DNA from: Theobroma cacao
Lineage: Eukaryota; Streptophyta; Magnoliopsida; Malvales; Malvaceae
Assembly: GCF_000208745.1 (NCBI RefSeq)
Contig: NC_030858.1
Location: 26,618,398 to 26,682,397 of the forward strand
Length of the DNA: 64,000 bases
Reading direction: 5' to 3'
The notes beneath the pieces are model-generated. The model did no database searches. It was given only the letters and a program-made list of their open reading frames with translations, and was not told where the DNA came from. The translations under genes were made by a program, and so were the position numbers. Positions 1 to 10,027 of the stretch are shown piece after piece. Each line of letters begins with the position of its first letter. Position 1 is the stretch's first letter.

Positions 1-418
1 TGGGTGGCAAAATTACGATTTTGCCCCTACACTCCAAAAATCACCAGAATTAAACTTTTTCACTTCCTATCATTAAATTATACTCCAAATAGTTAATCTT
101 GGTAAAAAATTTCACTCCATAATCAAATTATTATCTTAGGTGGCAAAATGACGATTTTGCCCTTGAATATCAAAATTTCCAATTTTACCCCAAATGAACC
201 TTCGAACTCCAAACAATAATTTTTAGTCATTCCTGGACTATAACATATTAAATTTCATCCTAAAATTTTTATTTGAACTAGTTCGAGGTTAAATCAATTC
301 AAGTGTACCGTTAGGTACGATATCGGGTTTCGTCTTTTCTTAGGTGTTTTCCTAGCATAATAACATGCTACTCAGTGCATGTATGTCATGACATGTATTT
401 ATAGGGTCGGGTTTTACA
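1..418 (-). mobile_element. Ty3/gypsy-type LTR, partial, runs off the left edge
   Basis: On the minus strand this begins TGTAAAACCC at 418 and continues out of the window. It aligns by eye with the start of the solo LTR at 52907-55837: both share CTATAAA near the start, the block TCGAACTAGTTCAAATA, and runs such as GGGCAAAATCGTCATTTTGCC. It interrupts copia reverse-transcriptase coding sequence at 419, so it is an insertion into that element. The expected five-base duplication GTTCA (419-423) cannot be checked because the other end is outside the window. Whether it is a solo LTR or part of a full element is unknown. Confidence 0.7.
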
Positions 419-419
419 G

Positions 420-1174
420 TTCAAGTTCTTCTTGCATGGCCATCATCTAGCTTTCTTCTTTTTTAGCTTCTTCGAAGTTTTTAGGCTCAATTTGTGAAAT
501 GAAAGCTAAGTATTTCCATGTTTCTTTAACTCTTATTTTGGTTCTAACTCCTTTTGAAGGATCACCAATTATCTGCTCTTGTGGGTGGTCTTTGACATAT
601 TTCTAGCTTTTTGGAAGATCATTGTGTTGATTTTCAACTATTTGTAGATCTTCTAAAGATGGAACTTCTGTTTCTCTTTCATGAGAGTTTTTTTCTCTAT
701 TTTTCTTGTTCTCTAGGCTCATTTTTTCCATTTGTCTCTCAAGGTCCTCTGCATCATTATCATCAACAAAAGCTTTCTTTTGCACAACATTAGTTTCATC
801 AAAAACTACATAAATGGACTCTTTAATTATTAAAGTTCTTTTGTTGAAAATTCTATATGCTTTTGAGTTTAATGCATGTCCTAGAAATATTGCCTCATCA
901 CTCTTAGAAAATGTTTTCCAAGAAAATGTTTTCCATTGTTCAAAACAAAACATTTATAGCCGAAACTTCTAAAATAAAAAATGTTTGGGTTTCTGCCTTT
1001 GTACAATTCATAGGGAGTTTAAGATATCATGGCCCTTATTGAAACTCTATTTAGAATCTAGGCTGTTGTATTGACAGTTTTTGCCTAAAAATACTTTGGT
1101 AGGTTATTTTCATAATGCATGGTTCGAGCCATTTCTTTTAAAGTTCGATTTTTTCTTCCAACAACCCCATTTTG
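420..1174 (-). pseudogene. copia integrase C-terminal part and start of reverse transcriptase (broken)
   Basis: The minus-strand translation gives QNGVVGRKNRTLKEMAR just after integrase, then the typical copia linker GHALNSKAYRIFNKRTL (within 603-953), then YLAFISQIEPKNFEEAKK at about 420-600, which is the usual start of the copia reverse-transcriptase domain. Several stops and a frame change break it. A short in-frame direct repeat (GGAAAACATTTTC twice, near 910-935) has been added relative to the family pattern. The sequence ends abruptly at the inserted LTR (418). The catalytic core of the reverse transcriptase is not in this window. Confidence 0.75.
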
Positions 1175-1733
1175 TCAAGGTGTTCTAGGTGTAGAAAAGT
1201 TGTGATCTAACCATTTTTCATTGCAAAAATTTTTAAATTCATCTCCTTCAAACTCACCTCTATGGTCACTTCTAATGCTAACAATGAGAAGTCTTTTCAT
1301 TTTGAACTCTCTTACAGTGATTTGCAAATGTAGGTAATGCATCATTTTTGTAAGCAAGGAAGTAGACCCAAGTATATCTTGAATAGTCATCAACTATCTC
1401 AAAATCATATGATTTACCTCTTAAGCTGGTTATGTTGATTGGACCAAATATATCTATATGCAACAATTCAAGAGGTCTAGAGGTTGAAATAATCTTTTTG
1501 GCTTTGAAAGATGTTCTAACTTGTTTCCCTAATTGACAAGCATCACAAATATGATCATTCTCAAATTTAATTTTAGGCAATCCAATAACTAGATTTCTTC
1601 TCATTACTTTTGAAATGGTATGCATGCTTGCATGTCCAAGTCTTCGATGCCATAACCAACTATCATTTTCATCATTTATCATAAGACATGACTCACAATC
1701 TAGCTCAAGATCTTCAAGAAATATAACATACAT
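1175..1733 (-). pseudogene. copia integrase core (GAG-pre-integrase plus rve domain), frameshifted
   Basis: Two overlapping minus-strand reading frames (1733-1278 and 1393-1175) together cover the integrase. Visible landmarks are the zinc-binding region WLWHRRLGHA followed by HICDACQLGKQ (HHCC type), the first catalytic aspartate region LHIDIFGP with IVDDYSRYTW, and the second aspartate/glutamate region RSDHRGEFEGDEF. The enzyme would insert the retrotransposon cDNA into host DNA. A frameshift near 1300-1390 separates the two halves, so this is a relic. Confidence 0.8.
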
Positions 1734-1749
1734 GTTTTGATTCTTTTTC

Positions 1750-2028
1750 CTATGAATGCAATTTTGTTGGTACTAATAGATTATGTGAATCAAAACATAC
1801 TTTAAATCCTTTGTCACACAGTTGACTAATACTTAATAGATTATGCTTTAAGCCTTTAACAAACAAAACATGATTGATTTGAGAATGAGAGTTTTTATCA
1901 ATGGTTCCTATACCATGAATTTTGTTTTTTGAATCATCTCTAAATGATACTGTACCACCCTTTTTCTTATCCAATTGAGCAAGCAACATTTCATTTCCTG
2001 TCATATGCCTTGAGTAGCCACTATCCAT
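1750..2028 (-). pseudogene. copia aspartic protease fragment
   Basis: The minus-strand reading frame starts MDSGYSRHMTGNEMLLAQLD and continues with GIGTI and HVLFVKGLKHNLLSISQLCD, the pattern of copia polyprotein proteases. The catalytic D-S-G triad is present. The position after it, cysteine in most relatives, is tyrosine here. It lies between gag and integrase in the usual order. A frame break separates it from the integrase at about 1740. Confidence 0.8.
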
Positions 2029-2145
2029 GTACCATGGTTGCTTCTACTTCAGTTGAGCTTTTGAACACATGTCTTCTTGGTTTAGCTCAACCTGCAAAAC
2101 AAATTTTCAATCTTTCCTAATAGGTACCCATACCTTGATGGGTCC

Positions 2146-3741
2146 TCAAAGGTTAATTGATACATAAGAGTCTTTTGGTACCCAAATAATTTTTATTCTT
2201 TGAGTGCTTGTTCTCCTATGACATCCATAAGGAAGATGACCTGTTTTGCTGCATATATAATACCTAGATGAAAAACCATGGGGATTTCTCTTAAAGGTTG
2301 TATTTCTTCTTGATGTTTCTTCTGTCAAGCCTTTAAGAGCAATATTTTCATCAATTGCCTTTTGCAACACTTCATTTCTATTTTCAAGTTCCAATTTCAA
2401 AAGTTCAAAGTCTGTTCTAGAATGTTCTAGTTCAATTTAAAGGAAATTTCTTTGTTCAAAAATAGAGTTGAAATCATATTTTAACTTTTCTAAATCATTT
2501 TCAAGATATGTAGTCTTTCTTTTTAAAGCCTTATATTTTGATGCAAGTTTTTCAAACTCATCATAGAGGCATTCATATTCTTCTTGAAATTCATCAATTG
2601 AGATATCACAAAGGCTAGAAGAAACATTGGATTCATCATCTTTGGCCATCAGACATGGGTTTGCTCTTTCTTTCACTTTCTTTTCATCAACTTTTGAACT
2701 TGATGGATCACTGTCAGACCAAGTTACAACCACCATAGCTTTCGTTGATTTTTTATTTTTCTTGAGAGTTTCCTTCTTTAGCAAGGGGCATTCTGATCTA
2801 AAGTGTCCAAGTTTCTTACACTCAAAACATATAATATCTTTTTTCTTGTTAGATTCATTTTTATTTCTAATCTTCTATAAAGAACTTTGATATCTTCTGT
2901 AGCTTTTCTTAACCAGTCTTCTATCTCTTTGTCCCATAAGTTTTCTAAATCTTCTAGCTACCATGGCCAACTCTTCATCATCATCACATGATAAATTATC
3001 TAATTCTTCTTCAAGAGTGCTTGTTTTTAAAGCAATGTTTTTCTTCCTTTCTTTGGCTTTTCTCTTTTCTTCTTCTTTTTTTTCTTTATGCTCTAGCTCA
3101 TGAGTGAGAAAAGTGCCACAGATTTCATTATGAGTGATGACATTTAAGTCCTTGGACTCTCGAATAGCAGTCACTTTTGGCTTTCAATTTTTAGGTAGGC
3201 TTCTAAGAAGTCTTTTGACAAGTTCATGCTTAGGGATTGGTTTACCTAACTGACTAAGTTTATTGGTGATGTTAGTAAACCTATCAAGCATGCTGGTGAT
3301 ATCTTCACCAGGTTCCATCTTGAACATTTCATAGTTGTGGGTTAAGAGAGCAATTTTAGACTCCTTAACTTGTGAAGTCTCTTCATGAATGATTTTAAGT
3401 TTGTCCCAAACTTGTTTGGCAATGGTGTAGCTTGACATTTTGTTAAATTCTGTGGGATTCAAGGCACAGTGTAGAGTATTAATTGCCTTAAAGTTTGTTT
3501 GAACCTTTTTGGTTTCAACTTCAGTCCATTCAGCCCTTGGCTTAGGAATCCTTTCATTAGTCACAACATTTGTGGTCAAGGGGATATAAGGTCCATTAGT
3601 GATGACATCTCACATTTCACAATCCATTGCTCTTATGTAAATAGACATTCTAGTGCTCTAATAAGGGTAATTTGATCCATCAAAGAGAAGTGGTCTGTTT
3701 GTGGACTATCTCTAAGCAACAACAAATTTTTGAAAAGCCAT
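2146..3741 (-). pseudogene. copia gag polyprotein remnant (UBN2 type with CCHC zinc knuckle)
   Basis: The probable start is the ATG at 3741 (reading MAFQKF). The recognisable part is 3579-3184, with RAEWTEVETKKVQTNFKAIN and LLTHNYEMFKMEPGEDITSM, the UBN2 gag domain. Next come the linker (3174-2875) and the zinc knuckle CFECKKLGHFRSEC near 2780-2830. An acidic, coiled-coil-like segment follows (2784-2437), then a second Cys/His cluster, CSKTGHLPYGC, near 2250. Gag packages the element RNA. At least four frame breaks or stops are present, so this is a decayed copy. Confidence 0.8.
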
Positions 3742-4156
3742 TTAGATTTTCCCTAAGGATGTTAAGCTATGAGACCCCAACCTCTATAGGCTTGTAGCTA
3801 AGCATAGATGTAATAATACGAGCCAGGGGTAGTTTCGTCATTTTCTCTAATAAGCTCCCAGAAGAAAGTTTTATGATATTTTAAGGCTTAAATGGGTATA
3901 AGACTACATAAATGATGTGTGTTGATGAAAACACGAAAAAAACTAGAAGTTTCAACAATTTTCATAACAAGGGTAAAATGGTCATTTTCCACCTCGGGTT
4001 AAAATTTTATGTTTTTATGAACCCGAGCATGTTTAGACCATTATGGATATTGTCCCAGTGTTAAAAGAGCAAAAAGATTGCACAAAAGATTGGAGGAGAG
4101 TAAGTTAATTAGTGGAGGGGCATTTTTATAATTTTAAAGGAAAGGATAAGATTGCC

Positions 4157-4164
4157 TATAAATA
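4157..4164 (+). promoter_or_regulatory. putative TATA box of solo LTR copy 1
   Basis: TATAAATA, followed within about 60 bases by pyrimidine-rich sequence. The inverted copy has the same TATAAATA at 28776-28783 on the minus strand, so it is conserved between LTR copies and fixes their transcriptional orientation. Confidence 0.5.
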
Positions 4165-4987
4165 CCTTGAATTTCCAGCAGCTTCTTGAATTTTCCAGCA
4201 GCTAGTCTTCTTCTACCCTTCTCCTCTCTCACGTTTCTTCAAACTCCATGGAAGCTTGATTTTCAAACTTCCACAACTTTCTCTCTCTAGCTCCAATTTT
4301 CATGCTTTTGGTGCACCCTTCCATAAACCCTTGTGCTATTTCATCTTCTCACTTCAAAAACCTTGAAATATCTTGTTTACATACTTTCTCTCACTAGTTG
4401 GGCATTCTAGAGAGAGAAATAGAGAATCACTCCATTGATTTGGAAGCTATTGGAAGAGAATCCAACTACAAAGGAACCCTAGGGTGAGTGATGCACCAAG
4501 TTTGATTTTTAGCTGCAGAAAATGGCTAGTAATTGTGATTTATGAGCTGTTTTATTGTTTAGTATGTTCATTACTTTTTAGTGATTAAGATAGTGAACAT
4601 AGATAGCCATTTAAAGTGGCAATTGAAAACTAGCTAAGAGATAGCTTTTAGAGTTCATAGTGTGTAAATTAATCTATTGTTTATGTTAATGTGATCCTAG
4701 GTTTTTAAGGAAGCACCATCATTCCAATTGGATCATTAGGGGAATTTGAGTCAATTAAAAGTTCTACAATCAATTGGTGAGTGGACTACCTTCAAAACTG
4801 ATTTTGGGAATATGATGGATTTGACAAAGTGTTTGAATGATTTTATACAATTTTTCATGAAAATGAATGCCTTGGGAACAAGCTTTTGAGAAAAGGCTTA
4901 TGTTATGAAATGTTATTATTATGGATTTCTATGTGGTTGCATTATGTTGATATACATATATGCTTGAGTATAATGTTGTGTAATTAT

Positions 4988-5130
4988 ATTGACTCGGCTA
5001 TGTGCGAGTAGGGAGTGCGCATAAGTCGAGGATGACCCGGTTATGTGCGAGTAGGGAGTACGCATAACCTGGTGATGACCCAGCCATGTGCGAGTAGGGA
5101 GTGCGCATGAGCTGGTGATGATGATGATGG
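4988..5130 (+). repeat. minisatellite in LTR copy 1, three units of about 48 bp
   Basis: Three tandem units carry ATGTGCGAGTAGGGAGT followed by GCGCAT or ACGCAT, spaced by GATGACCCGG-like sequence. The inverted LTR copy (27890-27965) has only two units, so the array changes copy number between family members. Confidence 0.8.
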
Positions 5131-5319
5131 GTATATATGTATATATATGTAAATATGTGTGTTATAAGAAATTGATGGATAATGGTTTATGGTTGTAATG
5201 CATGTGAAACTTGACATGTTAAACCTTGAGAAATTATGTATTTCATATTGGTTTTGAACATTTCAAACAGGGTGGTTTTTCCTTTGGGAGAAAGGTAAAT
5301 TTTGCATTGATGCCCTGTA

Positions 5320-5790
5320 TTTCGCTACAGCGAGAAACTCTCAGGTTTGGAGGGGTACATTGGTCGGAAACTCACTGCAGCGAGGATGCATTTTCACTGC
5401 AACGAGAATGAAACTGTAGCTTCTCGCTGCAGCTAGAAATTTTCTGTTTTCTGGGTTATAATTTCGCTGCAGCGAGATTGAATCTCGCTGCAGTAAGAAA
5501 CATTCTATTTTTGGGTAGAAATTTCGTTGCAGCGAGATTTAATCTCGCTGCAGCGAAAAACTTTCTGTTTTGGTCTCTTATCTTGTCCAATTGCTGCCCT
5601 ATCTTTCACTTCTTTGCTACCATATGGGAGCATGGACTTCCAACATTAAGGATTAAAAGAGTCAAGTTTAAAATGAGGAGGTTTAGTGAGAAACCCTCGG
5701 CCAGTTGAGAAACCCTCGTTCGGTTAATAACTAAATTCCAACGTCGCTGCAATGAAAATTCATTCTCGCTGCAGCGAAGATTCGTTGTTG
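5320..5790 (+). repeat. array of GCTGCAGC palindromes in LTR copy 1
   Basis: About ten dispersed copies of a motif near CTCGCTGCAGCGAG, a perfect 14-base palindrome in its best form, occur at irregular spacing. Variants have single changes such as CTACAG and CTGCAA. The inverted LTR copy carries the same kind of array at about 27428-27665. Confidence 0.85.
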
Positions 5791-6432
5791 TATTTGACTT
5801 GCTTGTGCAATATTGAAGCTTTCATTCTTCAAATGATTCACTATGTATGGGTTCATGATTTTCAAATGATTAATCACTTAAGGGCTCGATAAGGGGTTTT
5901 ATTAGGATTGAACCAAATTGCATTGTTTTGAAACTAGTGCATCATGATTTTAAATTTTCCTTTGTTGTTGCTTGTTCCTTTCCTTGTACACTCACTGGGT
6001 TTATACTCACCATTTCAAATTCATGTTTTCAGATCACGAAGCAACCGACAACTAGGACGAGGTATCCTTGTAGACTTGTGTCCATCTTTTGGTAGGTGTC
6101 TCGGCATTTAGTAGCAGTACATTCATCCGAGTCCCTCAGCTGGAAATCGAGTCTTCTTTTTGAGATGTATAGACAAACTTGATGTAAATTATTAAGATAC
6201 ATGTTGTCGGCAATGTATGTATATTTTAAATGAGTAATGCCAGTACGAGTTGGCAATGTATATTACTATTTTGGTTTAAAGTTACAATTTGTGACTTAAC
6301 AATACTTGATGGTATGATGAGTAGAATAATTCGATAGGCTTGCTTGGGCTTAATGGACTATGTCCATTGGGCCTATGCGCCGGTCATGGCCCGAAATTTG
6401 GGTCGTGACATAGGCCTTAAGAATGAGGGTAA

Positions 6433-6445
6433 GGTTCTGATACCA
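6433..6445 (-). other. primer binding site of the minus-strand copia element
   Basis: The minus strand reads TGGTATCAGAACC, which fits the 3' end of plant initiator methionine tRNA (the usual copia primer site is TGGTATCAGAGC). It lies two bases inside the LTR end at 6448, as expected. Confidence 0.85.
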
Positions 6446-6447
6446 TT

Positions 6448-7626
6448 TGTTAGTCCCAAAGATATATGCTAGAAGGGGATGAATAACATTTTCTAAATGT
6501 CACTAAACTTAACTTCTAATTAGAAGCTAGTCAAAGGTCAATGATGAGAAGTTAAATGCCTGATGAAAGAATGACTTAAAGAAGAGTGAAATGAAAAATA
6601 AAAGAGGGTGGACAATGCACAGAGATTTACAGTGGTTCAGTGTCTTTGACCTACATCCACTACCTTGATCTTCCAATCAAGGATTTTCAAACCCAATCAC
6701 TAGAATCGGTGGAATTCCCAAGTTTCCACCACACTTTTACAATGGCTTTTCACAGGCTCAACCACAACCTTTAACAATGGTTTTTCTCGGGATTAACCAA
6801 AACCCAAAGCTAACTTTTCTAAGGCTAAGTTATAACCTACAACAACAACCAAGCTAAACCAAGCTTGATTAATCCCCTTAGAGTGCCTCACACACTCTAA
6901 GTAATCAAGGAGTACAAATATGAAGAAGTACCGATGATCACTAACTTGATCTGAATGGTACAAGATGAAGTGCTAAACTCTATTACAAAGATTGGAGTGA
7001 AATGCAAGAAGGATTGAGAGAATTTTTGCTATTTTTTGGCTCTTTTTGTTCTTGGAAACATCTCTTGCTTTTCTTAGCCGTTGGAGATGTCTTTTATACT
7101 TGAAAAATCAACTCTGATGGATGTTGACAGCTTCAGACCATTGAAAACAGTTTAGAGTCTATTCTAGCTGTTAGTTTGTCTTCAGACATTCAAACTCAAA
7201 TTCTTAGACAAGTTGGCTAACGATTTTTCTTAGTCAATTAAGTCTTCTCTGTCTCACAATCAAAATTTTGACAGTGAACTTTTAGCTGGCTAACCATACT
7301 TTTTAGTCTATTAAGTCTTCTCTGTCTCGCAATCTGCTTTACTCCATTAATCAGTTAAGTAAGATTTCAACCGATTAAGAACTTACTATCTTTGAAGCAG
7401 CCAATTTCACTTTTGGACTTTAACTGACTAACTCCCTTGGTTATCTGACTAAGAGACTTCTATTTGTAGCTCATTTGTAACTTCTTACTCTGATGAGTTT
7501 TGATGTTTGCTTTCCAGTCATTAATTTATTATTAACATGCATTTTCATCCAGCACACTCAAGTAATATAGTTAGACATTAATGAATGAAAATGTTTTGTT
7601 ATCATCAAAAACTTATGGAGCCAACA
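6448..7626 (-). mobile_element. 5' LTR of the minus-strand copia element (1179 bp)
   Basis: On the minus strand it begins TGTTGGCTCCATAAG at 7626 and ends CTAACA at 6448, next to the primer binding site. These are TG...CA termini. Its layout and some wording resemble the LTRs at 24254-25744 and 33536-35131, so the two elements are related. The partner LTR is outside the window and the target duplication (candidate AACAA at 7627-7631) cannot be confirmed. Confidence 0.8.
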
Positions 7627-8750
7627 AACAATATCCAAAGAAATATAGCCATGAATCCAAGTCAAAGAAAATAAGAAAAACACAAAAGTAGATAAAGAAA
7701 CTAATTTTTGAAGCTTTGCAATCTCAATTCTTTCTTAAATTCTCTTATTTTCTTATGTTGTTCTTGGCTTCTTTTCTCCAAAATAGTTTCTTACTGCCAG
7801 CCCCTTTAAACTTTTGAAAAAGGTTTCTTAAATAGACTCCAAGTAACCTAATTTTTAAAATTTCGTCAAATTTTTATTTTTGGAAACTCAAGGTGGCACC
7901 ACAGCCAGGATTTTTTAGCATCGTGGTGCCATGACAGACTTTGGTAGCACTACGACGCTACTTCTTCAATGCCCCGATGATGTGCTCTTGGGTTTTTGTA
8001 CAATGAGTCCATCTAGCCCAGCATTGTGGCCTCAAATTTCCATTGTTGCGGAGGTGGTTCCTTTAACCCCACGACCATGAGTAGTTTAGCACCGCGACCT
8101 CAGTGACCCTGCTACCTTGTGCAAAGTTGCATCTGTCAAGCATCGTCCAACGTGATTTTCACTTTGAAATGATCTGGACTAGGAAAAATGGTAAACATGA
8201 AAGTTTTAGCTCTATCTCTTATCTTTCTAATGGCTTAAGAATCACATCAATTGAACGTTTGTAGTGAAAAATATGCTCCAAATACCGCATCATATTCAGT
8301 CCATGCATACTATTGCAATGGTCCGACTTAGACAAATATTTTCACCATGATTTGATCTGAAAACATCAAAGTTGTATTCCTTCCTCTTAACGTTCTAGTG
8401 GTCAAAGAATCACTACATATGGAGTTTTGTATAGAGCGATATGGTCAAAATACTGAAACATAAACAAATGACGCCATCACCATACTTGCACAGATTTTCA
8501 TCAAATGAGCATTTTTCATCAAATCTTCTACAAAAGTAATAAGAGAAACTAACAATAACAACTCTTAAAATAATTTAAAACAAAATAGCATAAAATTTAA
8601 CTAAATTAACTTAAATTAACTATTCAACATTTAATCAAACTTAAACTAGAAAAACACGTAAAATGCTATGATCCAAACCTACAATCTCAAAATTCTAGCT
8701 ACTTAAGCCCCGAAAATGTGTCAAAATATCTCTATATAATAAAGTTATCA
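7627..8750 (-). mobile_element. LTR of family 2, copy A, truncated by the copia insertion
   Basis: This aligns by eye with the right-hand parts of 11939-13452, 20605-22349 and 57413-59019. Shared landmarks are CCAAGTCAAAGAAAATAAG near the left, a stretch of bases about poor-quality coding with words such as AGCACCGCGACC, TTTTCATCAAATGAGC, and the end CTCTATATAATAAAGTTATCA. The copia element at 419-7626 interrupts it on the left. It sits directly left of CACTA transposase coding sequence, so it probably inserted into that element. Confidence 0.7.
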
Positions 8751-8797
8751 AATATGAAGTTAGACAATCATTAATAAGTAGACATGAGTTTGAACCA

Positions 8798-10027
8798 ATG
8801 TGTCAAGAAGAAAAACAAAATCTATATGCTAGAATGGTTAAAAATGTTGTATGTCCTAATTATGATTTTAATGCCAATCATGAAAAAGAGGCAAGGTATG
8901 AGGAGGGGTATCCAAATCCAAATGTAGCTAACTTTTACATTTTGTTGAATGATGTTGATGAACCATTGTGGTCAAATTACACAAAGCACACAAAGCTATC
9001 AACCATGTTGCAACATCTTAATTGTAAGTTTGAGTTTAGAATGAGTGAATCTTGTTTTAATCGTCTCAAGGACATCATTAAGAAAATGTTGTCATTTAAC
9101 AAAAATTGACTTGAAAACTTCTACACAATAAAAAGAAATATGACAAAGCTTGGACTTGGTTATGATAAGATACATGCTTGTAAGAACAATTGCATGTTCT
9201 TTTTTATAGAAATTGTTGAGTTGACATATTGTTTGATATGTGGTCATTCTTATTATAAACCAACTAAATCAAATGGAGAAAGGAAAAAGAAACTTCTTTA
9301 CAACATTTTGCGTTACTTGCCATACCAAGACTTAAGAAGCTTTATATGTCAGAAAAAATGATTGAACATATGATATGGCATGCATATAACCAAATTAATG
9401 ATGGAGTGCATGGAAATACTCCAATTAAACTCATTAGTCTTCTACAATGGAACACTGAAATGTGAGACATCGACTTAGATTATGTGTGGGTAGTTTTAGT
9501 CCTTTTGGATTGACTACAAAACTTTATTCTATTTGTCTAGTAATAGTTGTTATGTGCAATTTACTTTCATGGATGTGTGTGAAGCAACCATCCATACTCC
9601 TTAATATGGTAATTTTGGAAAAGAATAGCCAGGGAAAAATATAGATATTTTCTTGAGGCCTTTTATAGATGAGTTGAACATATTGTGCAACGATGTTGTT
9701 TCGACTGATGATGATTATAGAAAACAAAATTTTCTAATGATGGGGACATTGTTGTGCACAATTAATGATTTTCGTGCATATGGTATATTGTTCAGGTAGA
9801 ATACTCATTAACAACTATCTTGTCTTTATTGCATGCAATGCATAAAGTTCTTCATTTTGGCACATGGAAAGAAGCCTTGCATTTTTAAAGTCATCGACAG
9901 TTCTTGCCACTTGCTTCTTTTAAGAGGTAATAAGATAAATTTAAAAAAAAAAGATTTAAGTGTGACTCCCTCACTCCTTGATTAAGTGGTGAAGAAATTT
10001 TGGCATAATGCGATTAACTTCCTTATA
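8798..10027 (+). pseudogene. CACTA transposase (TNP2 domain), first part
   Basis: Pieces in order are NVANFYILLNDVDEPLWSN and TKLSTMLQHLN (8798-9109), then LGLGYDKIHACKNNC with LICGHSYYKP (9140-9361), where the Cys pairs typical of the TNP2 zinc-binding region are visible. About 9450-9790 holds frame-broken matches to the family core (GSFSPFG and a proline/tryptophan-rich WMCVK segment, then TINDFRAYG). Just before the insertion, LSGEEIL can be read. The family enzyme cuts and pastes CACTA elements. Stops occur in every segment. Confidence 0.8.

Larger units (their letters stand above)
3768..6410 (+). mobile_element. solo LTR, Ty3/gypsy-like family 1, copy 1 (2643 bp)
   Basis: The boundaries come from comparison with the inverted copy at 26731-29172. 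Here the element starts TATGAGACCCC (TG mutated to TA) and ends GGGTCGTGACA. It is flanked by TAAGC (3763-3767) and TAGGC (6411-6415), a five-base target duplication with one mismatch. No internal retrotransposon sequence is present, so this is a solo LTR left by recombination between two LTRs. It contains a TATA box, a 3-unit minisatellite and an array of GCTGCAGC palindromes. Open frames inside it are not credible genes. The gypsy assignment rests on LTR length and the GGTCGTGACA end, and is inferred. Confidence 0.85.
419..7626 (-). mobile_element. Ty1/copia retrotransposon (SIRE-like), minus strand, incomplete and decayed
   Basis: Read on the minus strand the order is 5' LTR (7626-6448), initiator-Met primer site (6445-6433), gag (from 3741), protease, integrase, and the start of reverse transcriptase, where a gypsy-type LTR cuts it at 418. 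The gene order gag-PR-INT-RT is diagnostic for Ty1/copia. The gag type with a CCHC knuckle and a long acidic C-terminal part suggests the SIRE/Maximus group. A solo LTR (3768-6410) lies between the primer site and gag. Every coding block has stops or frameshifts, so it is not active. The 3' LTR lies left of the window. Confidence 0.85.

Noticed and set aside
4988..5130. Regularly spaced repeats as a possible CRISPR-like array
   Set aside because: This is plant nuclear DNA, the units are degenerate, and the spacers are not unique. It is a minisatellite in an LTR.
5226..5708. Open frames in solo LTR copy 1 (also 27491-27727 in copy 2)
   Set aside because: They arise from the palindrome array, which gives repeated Leu-Ala-Ala-Ala or Cys-Ser-Glu words. 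They are not conserved as coding between copies.
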